This document shows positions 36,301 through 47,271 of a DNA stretch of 64,000 nt, piece after piece. Under the pieces are notes generated by a model that did not search any database, was not told the DNA's origin, and was given only the letters and a program-made list of their open reading frames with translations. The translations under genes were made by a program, and so were the position numbers. The stretch is taken from the NCBI GenBank assembly GCA_001048675.1, contig CCKK01000002.1, positions 310,001 through 374,000 on the forward strand, read 5' to 3'. Position 1 is the first letter of the stretch. Each line of letters begins with the position of its first letter. Source of the stretch: Vibrio diabolicus (GTDB taxonomy: Bacteria; Pseudomonadota; Gammaproteobacteria; Enterobacterales; Vibrionaceae).

Positions 36301-36465
36301 TACCTGACCCGATTCGCAAAGGGTGCCAGGTCTTGCGCTATGCTTTAGCCTGACACCGACACCTGAATCGCTAACGCTTCTTGCATCTCTTTGCCAATGT
36401 ATGATGCATGATATCGAAGCGATTTAGGTACCAAGTCAAATGCAAAAATAATAAGGAAATGCATT

Positions 36466-37116
36466 ATGAAAGTTGAGCTAACGGCAATTGAAGCACGAGT
36501 CATTGGTTGCTTGATCGAAAAAGAAGTTACCACCCCAGATCTTTACCCCCTCAGCCTAAACGCATTAACCAACGCGTGTAATCAAAAAAGCAACCGTGAT
36601 CCCGTAATGTCGCTCTCTGAGTCAGACGTTCTCGATGCCGTTGATGCTCTAATTGAGCGTAGGCTCGTCAGTGACGAAAGTGCGTTTAACAGCCGTGTTA
36701 GCAAGTATCAGCACCGTTTCTGTAATACGGAGTTTGGTGATTTAAAACTGACAGAACAAGAGAAGGGAATCGTGTGCTGTATGCTTTTGCGTGGTGCTCA
36801 AACGCCTGGGGAAATTCGCACTCGTACCAATCGTCTCGCGACATTTCATGATGTAAAAGAAGTTGAAACGGTTCTGGAGCACTTAGCAAGCGAAGACAAA
36901 GGGCCATTAGTGGTCAAGTTACCGCGTGAAGCCGGAAAGCGAGAGTCACGCTATATGCATTTGTTCTGTGGCGACGTTGACGTCTCTGAGCTTGCAGTGC
37001 CAGTGTCAGCGGCTGGCTCTAATTCTGATCGAGTCAGCCAGTTAGAGCTCGAAGTTGCTCAGCTTAAAGAAGAGCTCGATGAGCTTAAAGCTAAGGTCGA
37101 GTCACTACTTTCATGA
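36466..37116 (+). CDS. DUF480 / YceH family protein
   Basis: 216 residues. The family opening LTAIEARVIGCLIEKEVTTP and DLYPLSLNALTNACNQKSNR (about 4-43) is followed by two winged-helix-like domains and a C-terminal coiled coil (SQLELEVAQLKEELDELKAK). Function unknown; E. coli YceH is the reference. The last four bases overlap the start of the GIY-YIG gene, so the two are co-translated. Confidence 0.93.
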   Translation: MKVELTAIEARVIGCLIEKEVTTPDLYPLSLNALTNACNQKSNRDPVMSLSESDVLDAVDALIERRLVSDESAFNSRVSKYQHRFCNTEFGDLKLTEQEKGIVCCMLLRGAQTPGEIRTRTNRLATFHDVKEVETVLEHLASEDKGPLVVKLPREAGKRESRYMHLFCGDVDVSELAVPVSAAGSNSDRVSQLELEVAQLKEELDELKAKVESLLS

Positions 37117-37433
37117 TTGAAAATACAGCGCAGCGTTGGAGTGTCTATTTGATACGAAATAACCGTAATGCGCTGTATTGCGGTGTCACAAATAATGTTG
37201 AGCGAAGATTCAATCAGCACCAAACGGGCAAAGGAGCGAAGGCTTTAAAAGGAAAAGGTCCCTTGGTATTGGAGTGGTCTTCGGATTTTGATTCAAAGAC
37301 GCTTGCCATGCGGGCTGAGTATTATATTAAGCAACTAACAAAAGCTAAGAAAGAGCTGCTTGTCACGTCAAAAGCAAGTATTGTCGTTGATGAAAATCAG
37401 CAGATGATGTTAGAAATGGCTTTATCGAAATAA
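37113..37433 (+). CDS. GIY-YIG nuclease-domain protein (YhbQ family)
   Basis: 106 residues, a single UvrC-type GIY-YIG domain. The motif pair is WSVYLIRN and LYCGVTNNVERRFNQH (about 9-38), with conserved R and the later Glu in AEYYIKQLTKAKK. YhbQ-type proteins are stand-alone domains of uncertain role in DNA or RNA processing. The ATG overlaps the YceH stop (ATGA). Confidence 0.9.
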   Translation: MIENTAQRWSVYLIRNNRNALYCGVTNNVERRFNQHQTGKGAKALKGKGPLVLEWSSDFDSKTLAMRAEYYIKQLTKAKKELLVTSKASIVVDENQQMMLEMALSK

Positions 37434-37456
37434 GCGTTCGCGACATGCCGAATAAC

Positions 37457-37488
37457 AAAGAAACCGTCCACTGAGGCGGTTTCTTTTT
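37457..37488 (+). terminator. Terminator after the GIY-YIG gene
   Basis: AAAGAAACCG / CGGTTTCTTT with loop TCCACTGAGG, then TT. Good intrinsic terminator. Confidence 0.8.
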
Positions 37489-37753
37489 AGTTTTGGAGTA
37501 CCATGTAAGAACAAACTGACGCATAATGGGTTGGTGTTCTGTTTAAACACTCAGAGTATGAAAAGGAGAAATGATATTTTGTGACCTTGTAATTAGGTAC
37601 ACAATAAACGTTTATTCGTTCCAACTCAGACTAAGAACCAATTTATTATTGAAACAGGCACTCAGAGGAAGGTAGATTACAAGAGTAAAGGATGACTCGG
37701 CTAGGTAACGAATAGAGCTGAATTAGGCTCATAAAAAGCTAAAAGAGCAGTAG
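37489..37753. promoter_or_regulatory. luxPQ upstream region with a 14-bp perfect palindrome
   Basis: Between the upstream terminator and luxP there is a perfect palindrome AATAAACGTTTATT at 37603-37616, about 140 bases before the luxP ATG. It could bind a dimeric regulator; no protein can be assigned. No other structure seen. Confidence 0.45.
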
Positions 37754-38850
<1,097 letters not shown>

Positions 38851-38851
<1 letters not shown>

Positions 38852-41427
38852 TGACAACTACATCAAAAACAAGAAAGCGTCGCTCATTGTCGACGCTTAT
38901 TACGAAAATAATCATTCTCGTACTTGCTCCGATCATTTTAGGTATCTTCGTTCAGAGTTATTACTTCTCGAAGCAAATTATTTGGCAGGAAGTCGACAGA
39001 ACTAAGCAACAGACGTCAGCGCTGATTCTTAATATTTTTGATAGCCATTTTGCTGCGATTCAGATTCATCACAACAGTAACTCGAAGAGTGATGTTGTTT
39101 TAGATTTTTATACAGAACGGGATGAAGAAGCTCTCAATTACTTTTTCATGAGTATTGACCAGAGTGATCCTTCTCATACGCCAGAATTTCGCTTTCTCAC
39201 CGATCATCAAGGCATTATTTGGGACGATGGGAATGCGCATTTCTATGGCATCAATAACTTGATTCTCAATGGCCTCGCGAGCCAAGTGACGTTTAGCAAC
39301 AATTGGTATTACCTTCCTTCACATACCCCAATGGGAACTCGCCATCTGTTACTGCGTCGTGTACCGGTTTTACAACCTAAAACCGGTGAAGTGATGGGGT
39401 ATTCTTACAATGTTGTTGTTCTAGATAACAACTTCGGGTTGATGGAAAGACTAAAAAACGAAGGAAACGTTGATAATGTTGTTTTGGTGGCCAACGATAC
39501 GCCACTAGCTAGCTCACTAGTCGGAGATGAAGCGTACAAGATATTTGATGTTCTGAAGCGGCGAGAGTCTCAGCAAAAGCTTGACCAGTTGTTGATCATT
39601 AAAACCCCTATCGAAGTCAATGCTGCCACGACGGATTTGTGTTTACTAACCGTGCAAGACAATCAGAGTGTTGTGACGCTGCAAATCCAGCACCTTTTGG
39701 CGATGCTGGCTTCAGTTATCGGGATGGTGATGATTGCGTTGATGACCAAAGAGTGGATTGAGAATCGAGTCGTCGAAGAGCTTGGCTCGTTGATGGCATA
39801 CACTCGTTCGGCTCGTGAAGAAAAAGGGTTCGAACGATTTGGCGGATCGGATATCGAGGAGTTCGATCATATTGGTTCGACACTAGAAAACACCTTTGAA
39901 GAGCTGGAAGCGCAAAAGCGTTCATTCCGCGATCTGTTTAACTTTGCGTTATCGCCGATTATGGTGTGGTCAGAGTCTGGCGTACTCATCCAAATCAATC
40001 CGGCAGCCCGCAAAGAATTGGTCATGGAAAACGACATTGAAACTATGCACCCAGTGTTTAAAGGCTTCAAAGAAAAGTTGATGCCTCACCTGCGAATGGC
40101 AGCTCAAGGAGCCACGTTAACTGGCGTCAATGTACCAATTGGAGACAAGGTATATCGCTGGAACTTATCGCCGATTCGAGTTGACGGTGATATCAGCGGT
40201 ATCATTGTTCAAGGTCAGGATATTACGACGCTTATTGAAGCGGAAAAACAAAGTAACTTGGCACGTAAAGAGGCAGAAAAATCCGCCCAAGCACGTGCCG
40301 ATTTTCTGGCTAAAATGAGCCATGAAATCCGAACGCCAATCAATGGCATTCTGGGAGTTGCTCAATTATTAAAAGACTCGGTCGAAACGGAAGAGCAGAA
40401 TAACCAAATTGATGTACTCCGACATAGTGGTGAGCACTTACTTGCTGTTTTGAATGATATTTTGGATTTTTCGAAGATTGAGCAGGGTAAGTTTAATATT
40501 CAAAAGCACCCGTTTTCGTTCACTGACACGATTCGAACGTTAGAAAACATTTATCGTCCAATTTGCGAAAATAAAGGCGTTAACCTCGTCATTGAAAACA
40601 AGATTGATCCCAATGTTGAAATCTTTACTGACCAAGTTCGTCTTAACCAAATTTTATTCAACTTAGTCAGTAACTCAGTTAAGTTTACCCCTTCGGGCAG
40701 CGTACGCTTGCATGCGGAACTGGAGCAGTTCTACGGCGCCGAAAATAGTGTGTTGGTAGTGGAAATTACGGATACGGGCATCGGCATAGAGCCCGATAAG
40801 CTCGACCAAATGTTCGAACCTTTCGTTCAAGAGGAAGCAACGACCACTCGAGAATACGGTGGCAGTGGCTTGGGACTGACCATTGTGAAAAGCCTCGTCG
40901 ATATGCTGGAAGGTGACGTTCAAGTACGTAGTCAAAAAGGTTTAGGCACGACCTTTGTTATTACAATGCCAGTGAAAGATCGTGAGCGAGTGCTCACCCC
41001 TCTTGATTCAAGCTTGAGAGTTAAACCTGGTGAGTTATTCGCAGAGAGTCTAAAAGTACTGTTGGTAGAAGATAACCATACCAATGCTTTCATTCTCAAA
41101 GCATTTTGTAACAAGTACAAAATGCAGGTTGATTGGGCAAAAGATGGATTGGAAGCGATGGAGTTCTTAAAAGATCATACTTACGATTTGATTTTGATGG
41201 ACAACCAACTGCCGCATCTTGGAGGAATTGAAACAACCAAAGAGATCCGACAGAAGCTGAAGTTAGGCACGCCAATTTATGCTTGTACTGCCGATACGGC
41301 GAAAGAAACCAGTGATGCGTTTATGGAGGCGGGCGCGAATTACGTATTGCTCAAACCGATTAAAGAAAATGCGCTCCATGAAGCCTTTGTTGACTTCAAG
41401 CAGCGATTCTTAATTGAACGAACGTGA
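38851..41427 (+). CDS. luxQ: Autoinducer-2 sensor kinase/phosphatase LuxQ
   Basis: 858 residues. Membrane helix 1 about 17-37, periplasmic PAS-like sensor (about 40-280), helix 2 near 285, a PAS segment (about 350-460), DHp with FLAKMSHEIRTPINGI (His near 492), ATPase (LVSNSVKFTPSG, DTGIGI, GSGLGLTI) and a C-terminal receiver (VLLVEDNHTN, ILMDNQLPH, LKPIKEN). Without AI-2 it feeds phosphate to LuxU and LuxO; with LuxP-AI-2 it becomes a phosphatase. The ATG at 38851 is chosen; the TTG at 38848 is not needed. A qrr gene, the downstream target of this circuit, lies about 27 kb away at 11.7 kb. Confidence 0.97.
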
Positions 41428-41479
41428 TGAACTCATTCGCTATGAGCCTTAATTGATAATTCAATCGCTCACTAAACCG

Positions 41480-41516
41480 AAAAGCACAACGCCATAACTT
41501 AGGGTTGTGCTTTTTT
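41480..41516 (+). terminator. Terminator after luxPQ
   Basis: AAAGCACAAC / GTTGTGCTTT with loop GCCATAACTTAG and then TTT; 53 bases past the luxQ stop. Confidence 0.85.
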
Positions 41517-41644
41517 GTATCTCAATGCTTCACTTGTTGATAAGCCTGGAGTGCTGATATCACCTTTTGCCTTGTATATCACTACTATACAGCCCAAGTA
41601 CTATGCTGCGTTACGCAAACTTGGTTCCCCAATGGCACATTCGA

Positions 41645-41660
41645 TGTGATTTAAATCACA
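41645..41660. promoter_or_regulatory. Perfect CRP-like palindrome upstream of the MarR operon
   Basis: TGTGATTTAAATCACA, a perfectly symmetric TGTGA-N6-TCACA, 69-84 bases upstream of the MarR start. It fits CRP better than FNR (which needs TTGAT). Confidence 0.7.
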
Positions 41661-41673
41661 AAAAGCCATTTAC

Positions 41674-41711
41674 TTAGCGTGCTAACTATTTTATATTGCT
41701 TAGCAAGCTAA
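41674..41711. promoter_or_regulatory. Two TTAGC-NN-GCTAA operators before marR-type gene
   Basis: TTAGCGTGCTAA (41674-41685) and TTAGCAAGCTAA (41700-41711), identical arms, centres 26 bases apart, ending 17 bases before the MarR-type ATG. Typical of MarR self-regulation; likely operators for the MarR-type protein encoded next. Confidence 0.75.
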
Positions 41712-41728
41712 GTAATTGAGTAGATCTT

Positions 41729-42184
41729 ATGATTCAAGACATCAACAGTTTGCGCGACCTTTCTCTGGCTGAAAAGTTATCTCGTGTTGCCCGTTTGTGG
41801 AAAATGGTTGCAGATCGCGAGTTGGAGCCTTTAAACCTGACGTACCCGCGTTGGACTGCGTTATGGAAACTTTATCGAATGGGCGACAACGTTAGTCAGA
41901 AGCATTTGGCTGAAGCGCTTGAGATTGAGTTAGCATCGCTGATGCGCACATTAAAGCTATTAGAAGAGCAATCTCTGATCACTCGCCATTGCAGTGAGCA
42001 TGACAAGCGAGCACGCATTGTTAGCCTTACAGAAGAAGGTAAAACCCTACTGAAGCAAATGGAGACTCGAATTCTTCAAGTACGGAGCAAGCTACTGACG
42101 GAAATCAATGACCAAGAGCTTCAAAAGCTTTCATTGATCCTAGATCAGATTGCTCACAATGCACTTGATTCACTTAGCGAATAA
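41729..42184 (+). CDS. MarR-family transcriptional regulator (SlyA-like)
   Basis: 151 residues with the winged helix at about 45-110 (VSQKHLAEALEIELASLMRT, LKLLEEQSLITRHCSEHDKR, ARIVSLTEEGKTLL). First gene of an operon with an HlyD-family and a DUF2955 protein. Two matching palindromes just upstream suggest that it represses its own operon and responds to an aromatic or toxic compound, as relatives do. Confidence 0.92.
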   Translation: MIQDINSLRDLSLAEKLSRVARLWKMVADRELEPLNLTYPRWTALWKLYRMGDNVSQKHLAEALEIELASLMRTLKLLEEQSLITRHCSEHDKRARIVSLTEEGKTLLKQMETRILQVRSKLLTEINDQELQKLSLILDQIAHNALDSLSE

Positions 42185-42219
42185 GTCAGAAACCCGAATT
42201 AAAAGAGAAGTAAACGCCT

Positions 42220-43278
42220 ATGACTCCAGATCAAAAATTCGCACGTTGGATCAAGTATTCTTGCGTCGCGTTTGTCCTTGTCTTTGCTTATTTTCTAGTC
42301 GCAGATCTCGCCATGCCATTGACGCCTCAGGCAATGGCAACGCGAGTGGTAACTAAAGTAGCTCCCCGTGTGAGTGGACAGATTACGCATCTTTATGTTG
42401 CCAACAACCAAGAAATAAGCCAAGGCGATCTACTATTCCAGATTGATCCACAGCCTTATCAGCTCGCCGTAGAAAAGGCTCAACTTAACCTTGAGCGTGT
42501 GATTCAAAATAATGAACAGCTTGATGCCTCTATTGCAGCGGCAAAAGCGGACGTTGAAGCGAGCAAAATTGTCGCCGAGCAAAAAGTTCGCGAAGCCAAA
42601 CGTCTTGATACATTGTTTCATCGCAATGGCACCTCGCAACAACAGCGTGATGACGCACAAAGTAGTGCAACGGCAGCCAGAGCAAACTTACTGGCCGCGC
42701 GCGCTCGTTTAAAAGAGTTGGAAGTAAACCGAGGCGATTTAGGTGCAACGAATGTAAATATCCGCGTGGCACAAAACCAGCTAAAACAAGCGGAACTTAA
42801 TCTGTCTTACACTAAAGTAATTGCTGAACATGATGGCGTTGTCGCTAACTTGCAGCTGGAAACGGGTGCCTATGCGGCAGCTGGTACGCCTCTTGTGGCT
42901 TTAGTCTCGGATGACGTGGATATTATTGCCGACTTTCGTGAAAAGAGTCTGCGACACTTCAATCAGAACAGTCGGGCGTTAGTGGCCTTTGATAGCTTGC
43001 CAGGTGACGTATTTGAAGCTCGTATTACGAGTGTGGATGCAGGGGTAAGCTCAGGCCAGTTTGATGCGGATGGCCGTTTAGCGACACCGACAGACTCAAA
43101 CCGCTGGGTGAGAGACGCGCAGCGTTTACGTTTACATTTAGCTATCGATGAACCTCAACAGCGCGCATTTCCGGCCGGGGCACGTGCGACTGTGCAACTG
43201 TTGCCAGAAAACTCGTTATCTGGCTGGTTAGCGAGATGTCAGATCCGATTTTTGAGTCTTCTTCATTACATTTATTAA
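42220..43278 (+). CDS. HlyD-family membrane fusion protein (EmrA/AaeA-like)
   Basis: 352 residues: one membrane anchor (about 11-32), lipoyl half (APRVSGQITHLYVANNQEIS), coiled-coil hairpin (about 85-200), second lipoyl half (YTKVIAEHDGVVANLQLETG) and barrel domain (ADFREKSLRHF). Partner of the DUF2955 inner-membrane protein that starts 12 bases downstream; together they resemble the AaeAB-type aromatic-acid efflux arrangement. No outer membrane factor gene is adjacent. Confidence 0.92.
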   Translation: MTPDQKFARWIKYSCVAFVLVFAYFLVADLAMPLTPQAMATRVVTKVAPRVSGQITHLYVANNQEISQGDLLFQIDPQPYQLAVEKAQLNLERVIQNNEQLDASIAAAKADVEASKIVAEQKVREAKRLDTLFHRNGTSQQQRDDAQSSATAARANLLAARARLKELEVNRGDLGATNVNIRVAQNQLKQAELNLSYTKVIAEHDGVVANLQLETGAYAAAGTPLVALVSDDVDIIADFREKSLRHFNQNSRALVAFDSLPGDVFEARITSVDAGVSSGQFDADGRLATPTDSNRWVRDAQRLRLHLAIDEPQQRAFPAGARATVQLLPENSLSGWLARCQIRFLSLLHYIY

Positions 43279-43290
43279 CGGGGAGGCGAT

Positions 43291-44328
43291 ATGAAGTTAT
43301 GGGATCATCCCATGTCGGAAAACGACTTCCGTCAGTGTTTGCGCATTGCAACTGGCGCGACCATTGGCTTCACCTTATGTAAGGTCTTTGGCTGGAATTA
43401 TGGCGTATTTTTTACCGTAACACCGATGTTGTTACTTGGAATGGTACCAGTCATGAGCCTGCATGCTGCACGACAGCTGATTTTTTCAGCGGTCGTATGC
43501 GGATTGGAGGTCGGTATTCTTGGTGGGCTATTTGGTAGACATCCTGGCATGATGACGATCATCGCCTTCGGGTTGTTTTTGTATAAGTTCGCCTGTATGT
43601 CAAAAGGGAGCTTATTCCTCTTTGGGGCAAATAGCGTGCTGAGCTTAAGCATCATGCTGCATTTTGCGAGTTATCCAACAACCGACTTAAATGATCTAAT
43701 ATTCAGCAACCTACAAGCGAACGTTATTTCAGTGATCGTGGCCTACGTCGTGACATTTTTGATCCCTGATGCAGAGCCTCGTCAGCCACCGGCAAAACCA
43801 TCTCAGCCTAAACAGAGTCACCGCATGCGTCATGAAGCCCTTATGGGGGCGAGTATCGCTACAATGTCTTTCCTTGTATTCCAGCTATTTGACCTCAGTG
43901 ATTCTATGTCCGCTCAGGCGACAACCTTGCTTTTATTGTTTCCTATGCATTGGAACGGTGCTTTAGGGTATGCGCGCAAAAGAGCAATGGGGACCTTGAT
44001 GGGGGTAACCTTTGGTATTGCTGGGCAGCTCGTACTATACGATTGGTCGGATACCTTGCTGTTTATCGTCCCATTGCTGTGGATTGGCGCGATGATGTTC
44101 AGCTATATGCATGTAAAAGAGTCTAGTGGGTCAGGAGCTGGGTTTGGCGGATTAACTACATTAGGTATTTTATTTGGCCAATACCTTACTCCGGATGGCG
44201 ATTTAATGTTCAGCGCGCTGTATCGCGTGAGTAGTATTTTGTTTGCTATTGTTGTCACTCTGCTCGTGACCTATGCGGTGCACAGAGTGCTCAACAGCTT
44301 TGAGGCGACGCGCTTTAGCCAGCAGTAA
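43291..44328 (+). CDS. DUF2955/FUSC-like inner-membrane efflux protein
   Basis: 345 residues in two halves of about five membrane helices each, separated by a Pro/Gln-rich cytoplasmic linker (PDAEPRQPPAKPSQPKQS, about 155-175). The first half starts ATGATIGFTLCKVFGWNYGV, the second ASIATMSFLVFQLFD. It is the pump partner of the preceding membrane fusion protein. Substrate unknown; MarR control suggests a toxic small molecule. Confidence 0.87.
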   Translation: MKLWDHPMSENDFRQCLRIATGATIGFTLCKVFGWNYGVFFTVTPMLLLGMVPVMSLHAARQLIFSAVVCGLEVGILGGLFGRHPGMMTIIAFGLFLYKFACMSKGSLFLFGANSVLSLSIMLHFASYPTTDLNDLIFSNLQANVISVIVAYVVTFLIPDAEPRQPPAKPSQPKQSHRMRHEALMGASIATMSFLVFQLFDLSDSMSAQATTLLLLFPMHWNGALGYARKRAMGTLMGVTFGIAGQLVLYDWSDTLLFIVPLLWIGAMMFSYMHVKESSGSGAGFGGLTTLGILFGQYLTPDGDLMFSALYRVSSILFAIVVTLLVTYAVHRVLNSFEATRFSQQ

Positions 44329-44330
44329 GT

Positions 44331-44993
44331 TCAGACGTTACTGGTTAGAAAGGACTGCTCCAGTAACTCTGTTTTTAGCTCGTGACTCATCGCTATTGGG
44401 CTTTCAAACTTAATTCCTATTACCCAGCCTTTCACCAACTTCTTAATGTTGGCAATGACACACCGATTTTCTTCTCCGATATAGTGACTTAGAGAAGAGT
44501 CGATAGTGACACTTTCACCAACGTTGAATTCAGGCTCTATAAAAGTTGAGATACCAATACCTGCCAGTGAGAAGTCGATAAGGTTACCGTCGTAAACATT
44601 CCCCGCGTGAACAATCTTACAATCCATTTGCAGCTTATATCGTTCGTGTTCCCGGACTGGTTTGGTTGCAAATGTTCCTGGAATTCGAATAAATAAAAGG
44701 GGCGAAGGACGAACCGCAGTTGTTAGAACACTGGATTTAAATGCAATGACATGGCCTAACTCCGTATCTGATACACCACGCACGATGACATCGGCGTTTG
44801 GGAGTTTTCTCATCACTTGCTCTTCAAGCAAACGCATCGGTATATCAAGAATCAAATACGCGTTCTCTTTCATCCCAAGATAGGTGGTGGAATACGTATA
44901 CTGGTCCTTAGGCCCAAACTCGAAATTAGTCGAAAGTTTCATTCCCGGTTTGAGGAATCTATGCAGTTCATCTTTAGTATGAGTGGCAGGCAT
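44331..44993 (-). CDS. PilZ-domain c-di-GMP-binding protein
   Basis: 220 residues. An N-terminal YcgR-like beta domain (about 15-105) precedes a PilZ domain (about 110-215) with both ligand motifs: RxxxR as REHER (114-118) and DFSLAG (140-145, the (D/N)xSxxG motif). It should bind cyclic di-GMP; a flagellar-brake role like YcgR is possible but not shown. Convergent with the DUF2955 gene (2-base gap between stops). Confidence 0.92.
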   Translation of the reverse strand: MPATHTKDELHRFLKPGMKLSTNFEFGPKDQYTYSTTYLGMKENAYLILDIPMRLLEEQVMRKLPNADVIVRGVSDTELGHVIAFKSSVLTTAVRPSPLLFIRIPGTFATKPVREHERYKLQMDCKIVHAGNVYDGNLIDFSLAGIGISTFIEPEFNVGESVTIDSSLSHYIGEENRCVIANIKKLVKGWVIGIKFESPIAMSHELKTELLEQSFLTSNV

Positions 44994-45087
44994 TACATTG
45001 GCGTTTTAATTATTGGTTAAATCGAGGCTATCAAAACGCCATTTTGTTATTCAAGATAGTAGGACAAAAGTTTTTGTAAAATTATCG

Positions 45088-46029
45088 CTATCTGTGAAGT
45101 GGTGGGCGATAAGTTTGGCTCATTCCATCTTTCATAAAGATTTGGCTTGCCACAATACTGCCGCAGGTTACCAGCATCAGCGCTAACCAAGTAAGTGAAT
45201 CTGGTTGTTCACCAAAGATTGGAACGGCAAGAAGTGTCGCGACGACTGGAGTTAATGACCCAAAAGCAGCACTGGCTTCGGCGCCAATAATTCGGATTGC
45301 ATAGATAAAGGTAAAAGAGGCGATTAAACCTGCGCCGACACCTTGCAACATCGCGTGGCCAAATAACTCTTCCCACGGCCACTGACTGATCGGCGTTATC
45401 GCTAGGTAACTATCTACCCATCCGAAGCCAACCGCAATGATGAGCAGTGCCAAAGACGCGATTGCAACGAACCCAGCACAGACATGCGCATTAAGGTTAG
45501 CAACACGAGCACTGATGGTGAAAACGGCCCACATAATGCTACCGGTTAGAAACAAGATGTGGCCTTGTAATTGAGACCAGTTGTACTCTGCACCGCTATT
45601 AGAAAGAAGGAATACGAAAATCCCTAACAACACCGTAGAAAGCCCGATTAAGCGGTGAGCACTCAGCGACTGTTGATAGCACAACACCGCGATAGCAGAA
45701 ACAAACAATGGCAAAGTGCCAGGTACTAATGCACTGCCGTGCGCCACGGGAGCGAAGTGCATAGCTGTGCCGACGAACAGCAGGTAGGGCAGGCCACTCC
45801 CTACCACAACACCAGTTAGGTAGCGTTTAGGCACGACGCGAAGCGCCTGCTTATGCTTAATCACAAATGGTAATAAAATTAAACTTGGGATTAGAAAGCG
45901 AACTAACGCGATATCGGCTGGCTGCAAGTTAGAAATTGCGCCCCCTTTTAAAGAAATAAAGAAACCAGACCAAAGCAGTAAGGTCGTTAATATAGCTGCG
46001 TATCCCAAGATCATTGTCGGCATGTCCAT
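45088..46029 (-). CDS. EamA/DMT-family transporter
   Basis: 313 residues, ten helices in two EamA repeats. I start at the ATG at 46029 (MDMPTMILGY), which places the first helix next; an upstream TTG at 46080 would add 17 residues that look non-native. Drug/metabolite or amino acid exporter by family. Divergent from an Lrp-type regulator, the usual regulator/exporter pairing. Confidence 0.88.
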   Translation of the reverse strand: MDMPTMILGYAAILTTLLLWSGFFISLKGGAISNLQPADIALVRFLIPSLILLPFVIKHKQALRVVPKRYLTGVVVGSGLPYLLFVGTAMHFAPVAHGSALVPGTLPLFVSAIAVLCYQQSLSAHRLIGLSTVLLGIFVFLLSNSGAEYNWSQLQGHILFLTGSIMWAVFTISARVANLNAHVCAGFVAIASLALLIIAVGFGWVDSYLAITPISQWPWEELFGHAMLQGVGAGLIASFTFIYAIRIIGAEASAAFGSLTPVVATLLAVPIFGEQPDSLTWLALMLVTCGSIVASQIFMKDGMSQTYRPPLHR

Positions 46030-46162
46030 TTGTAAATGATGTGTTAATTGTTGAATAAAACTCGTGCCAAAGGGAGGCAAAGTTTGACGTAATTAAGCTT
46101 GATGTTGGTGATAAAGCGCGTATAAATGTTAATTGTTAGTGATTATTGGCACGGAAGGATAA

Positions 46163-46618
46163 ATGGACAAAATTGACAGGCAACTGATCAACTTGATGCA
46201 GAAGGATGCAACCCTGACTACGGCAGAGCTCGCTGACAAAGTAGGATTATCGGCATCACCTTGTGCAAGACGCATTAAGCGTTTAGAGCAGGAGGGCGTA
46301 ATTAGCGGTTATCGAGCCATTGTGTCCAGAGACACGGTGGGTATTGCGATGACTGTATTTGTTGAAGTCAGTTTGAACAACCACCAAGCTTCTTCGATTG
46401 ATGAATTTGAACATGCTGTTGTTGAAATGGACGAGGTGATCTCGTGCCATGTTGTATCAGGGGCTTATGATTATTTGTTAGAAGTGGTCAGCAAAGATCT
46501 CGCTGGCTATGAAACATTCACTAGAAAGCTACAACGATTAGAAAACGTAAAAGATATCCATACGCACTTGGCTATTAGACAAGTGAAAGGAAATGGAAGC
46601 TTGCCGATTTATGCATAA
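46163..46618 (+). CDS. Lrp/AsnC-family transcriptional regulator
   Basis: 151 residues. HTH (DKIDRQLINLMQKDATLTTA, ELADKVGLSASPCARRIKRL; the Ser-Pro-Cys recognition helix is typical of BkdR/Lrp types) and RAM domain with the VSGAYDYLLEV strand. It lies back to back with the DMT transporter, probably its target. The methyltransferase gene starts 5 bases after its stop, so they may share a transcript. Confidence 0.92.
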   Translation: MDKIDRQLINLMQKDATLTTAELADKVGLSASPCARRIKRLEQEGVISGYRAIVSRDTVGIAMTVFVEVSLNNHQASSIDEFEHAVVEMDEVISCHVVSGAYDYLLEVVSKDLAGYETFTRKLQRLENVKDIHTHLAIRQVKGNGSLPIYA

Positions 46619-46623
46619 GAAAG

Positions 46624-47247
46624 ATGAAATTTCTCGATAGACTTAAGATTGCTCACTATCACCGAAAGCGATACCGACAGTTCGGTACAGACAGAGCGCG
46701 AACGCTGGGATGGAGAGATAAGTACAGCCAAATCAGTCGATTTGAAGCCTTGTGCCGTGGGTTAACGTTAGACGGTTCAAGTCTTTTAGATATTGGGTGC
46801 GGCTACGGAGACTTATTAGCGTTTATTGAGTTCAACAATCTGCGCCCCCAAAGTTATATTGGCATTGATCAGCAAAAACAGTTTATCTCTGAGGCCAGAA
46901 AGCGGGACTTTCGTACTCAAAGTGAGTTCGTATGCGGTGACTTTTCAACGTTGGTATTGCCCCGTAGTGATTATGTCTTTGCTTCTGGATCATTGAATTA
47001 TCAATCCGCGAATCCAAATCATACCATTGAGATGATCGAGAAAATGTACCGGGCCGCAGAGAAAGGGTGCGTGTTTAACTTATTGGATGAAGAAAAGCTG
47101 CCGAGCATGAGAATGCTCGCATCGCATAATAAAGTTGGGGTGTTACGCTATTGCCGATGGCTATGTCCGGACGCACAATTGATCGAGGGTTATTCCGATC
47201 ACGACTTTACGATCGCGATGATCAAAAAAGCGGAATCAGTTTCCTGA
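46624..47247 (+). CDS. SAM-dependent methyltransferase, class I
   Basis: 207 residues. Motif I SLLDIGCGYGDLLAFIE at 53-69 is clear, followed by YIGIDQQKQFISEA (motif II) and VCGDFST (motif III-like). Substrate not predictable. Its close spacing to the Lrp gene suggests co-transcription. Confidence 0.88.
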   Translation: MKFLDRLKIAHYHRKRYRQFGTDRARTLGWRDKYSQISRFEALCRGLTLDGSSLLDIGCGYGDLLAFIEFNNLRPQSYIGIDQQKQFISEARKRDFRTQSEFVCGDFSTLVLPRSDYVFASGSLNYQSANPNHTIEMIEKMYRAAEKGCVFNLLDEEKLPSMRMLASHNKVGVLRYCRWLCPDAQLIEGYSDHDFTIAMIKKAESVS

Positions 47248-47271
47248 CTCCGCCTTATAAATTCTTAAGCC

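Noticed and set aside
36300..36460. Imperfect ACCTG...CAGGT inverted repeat after the 74-residue gene
   Set aside because: Too weak and without a T-run to call as a terminator or a repeat element.
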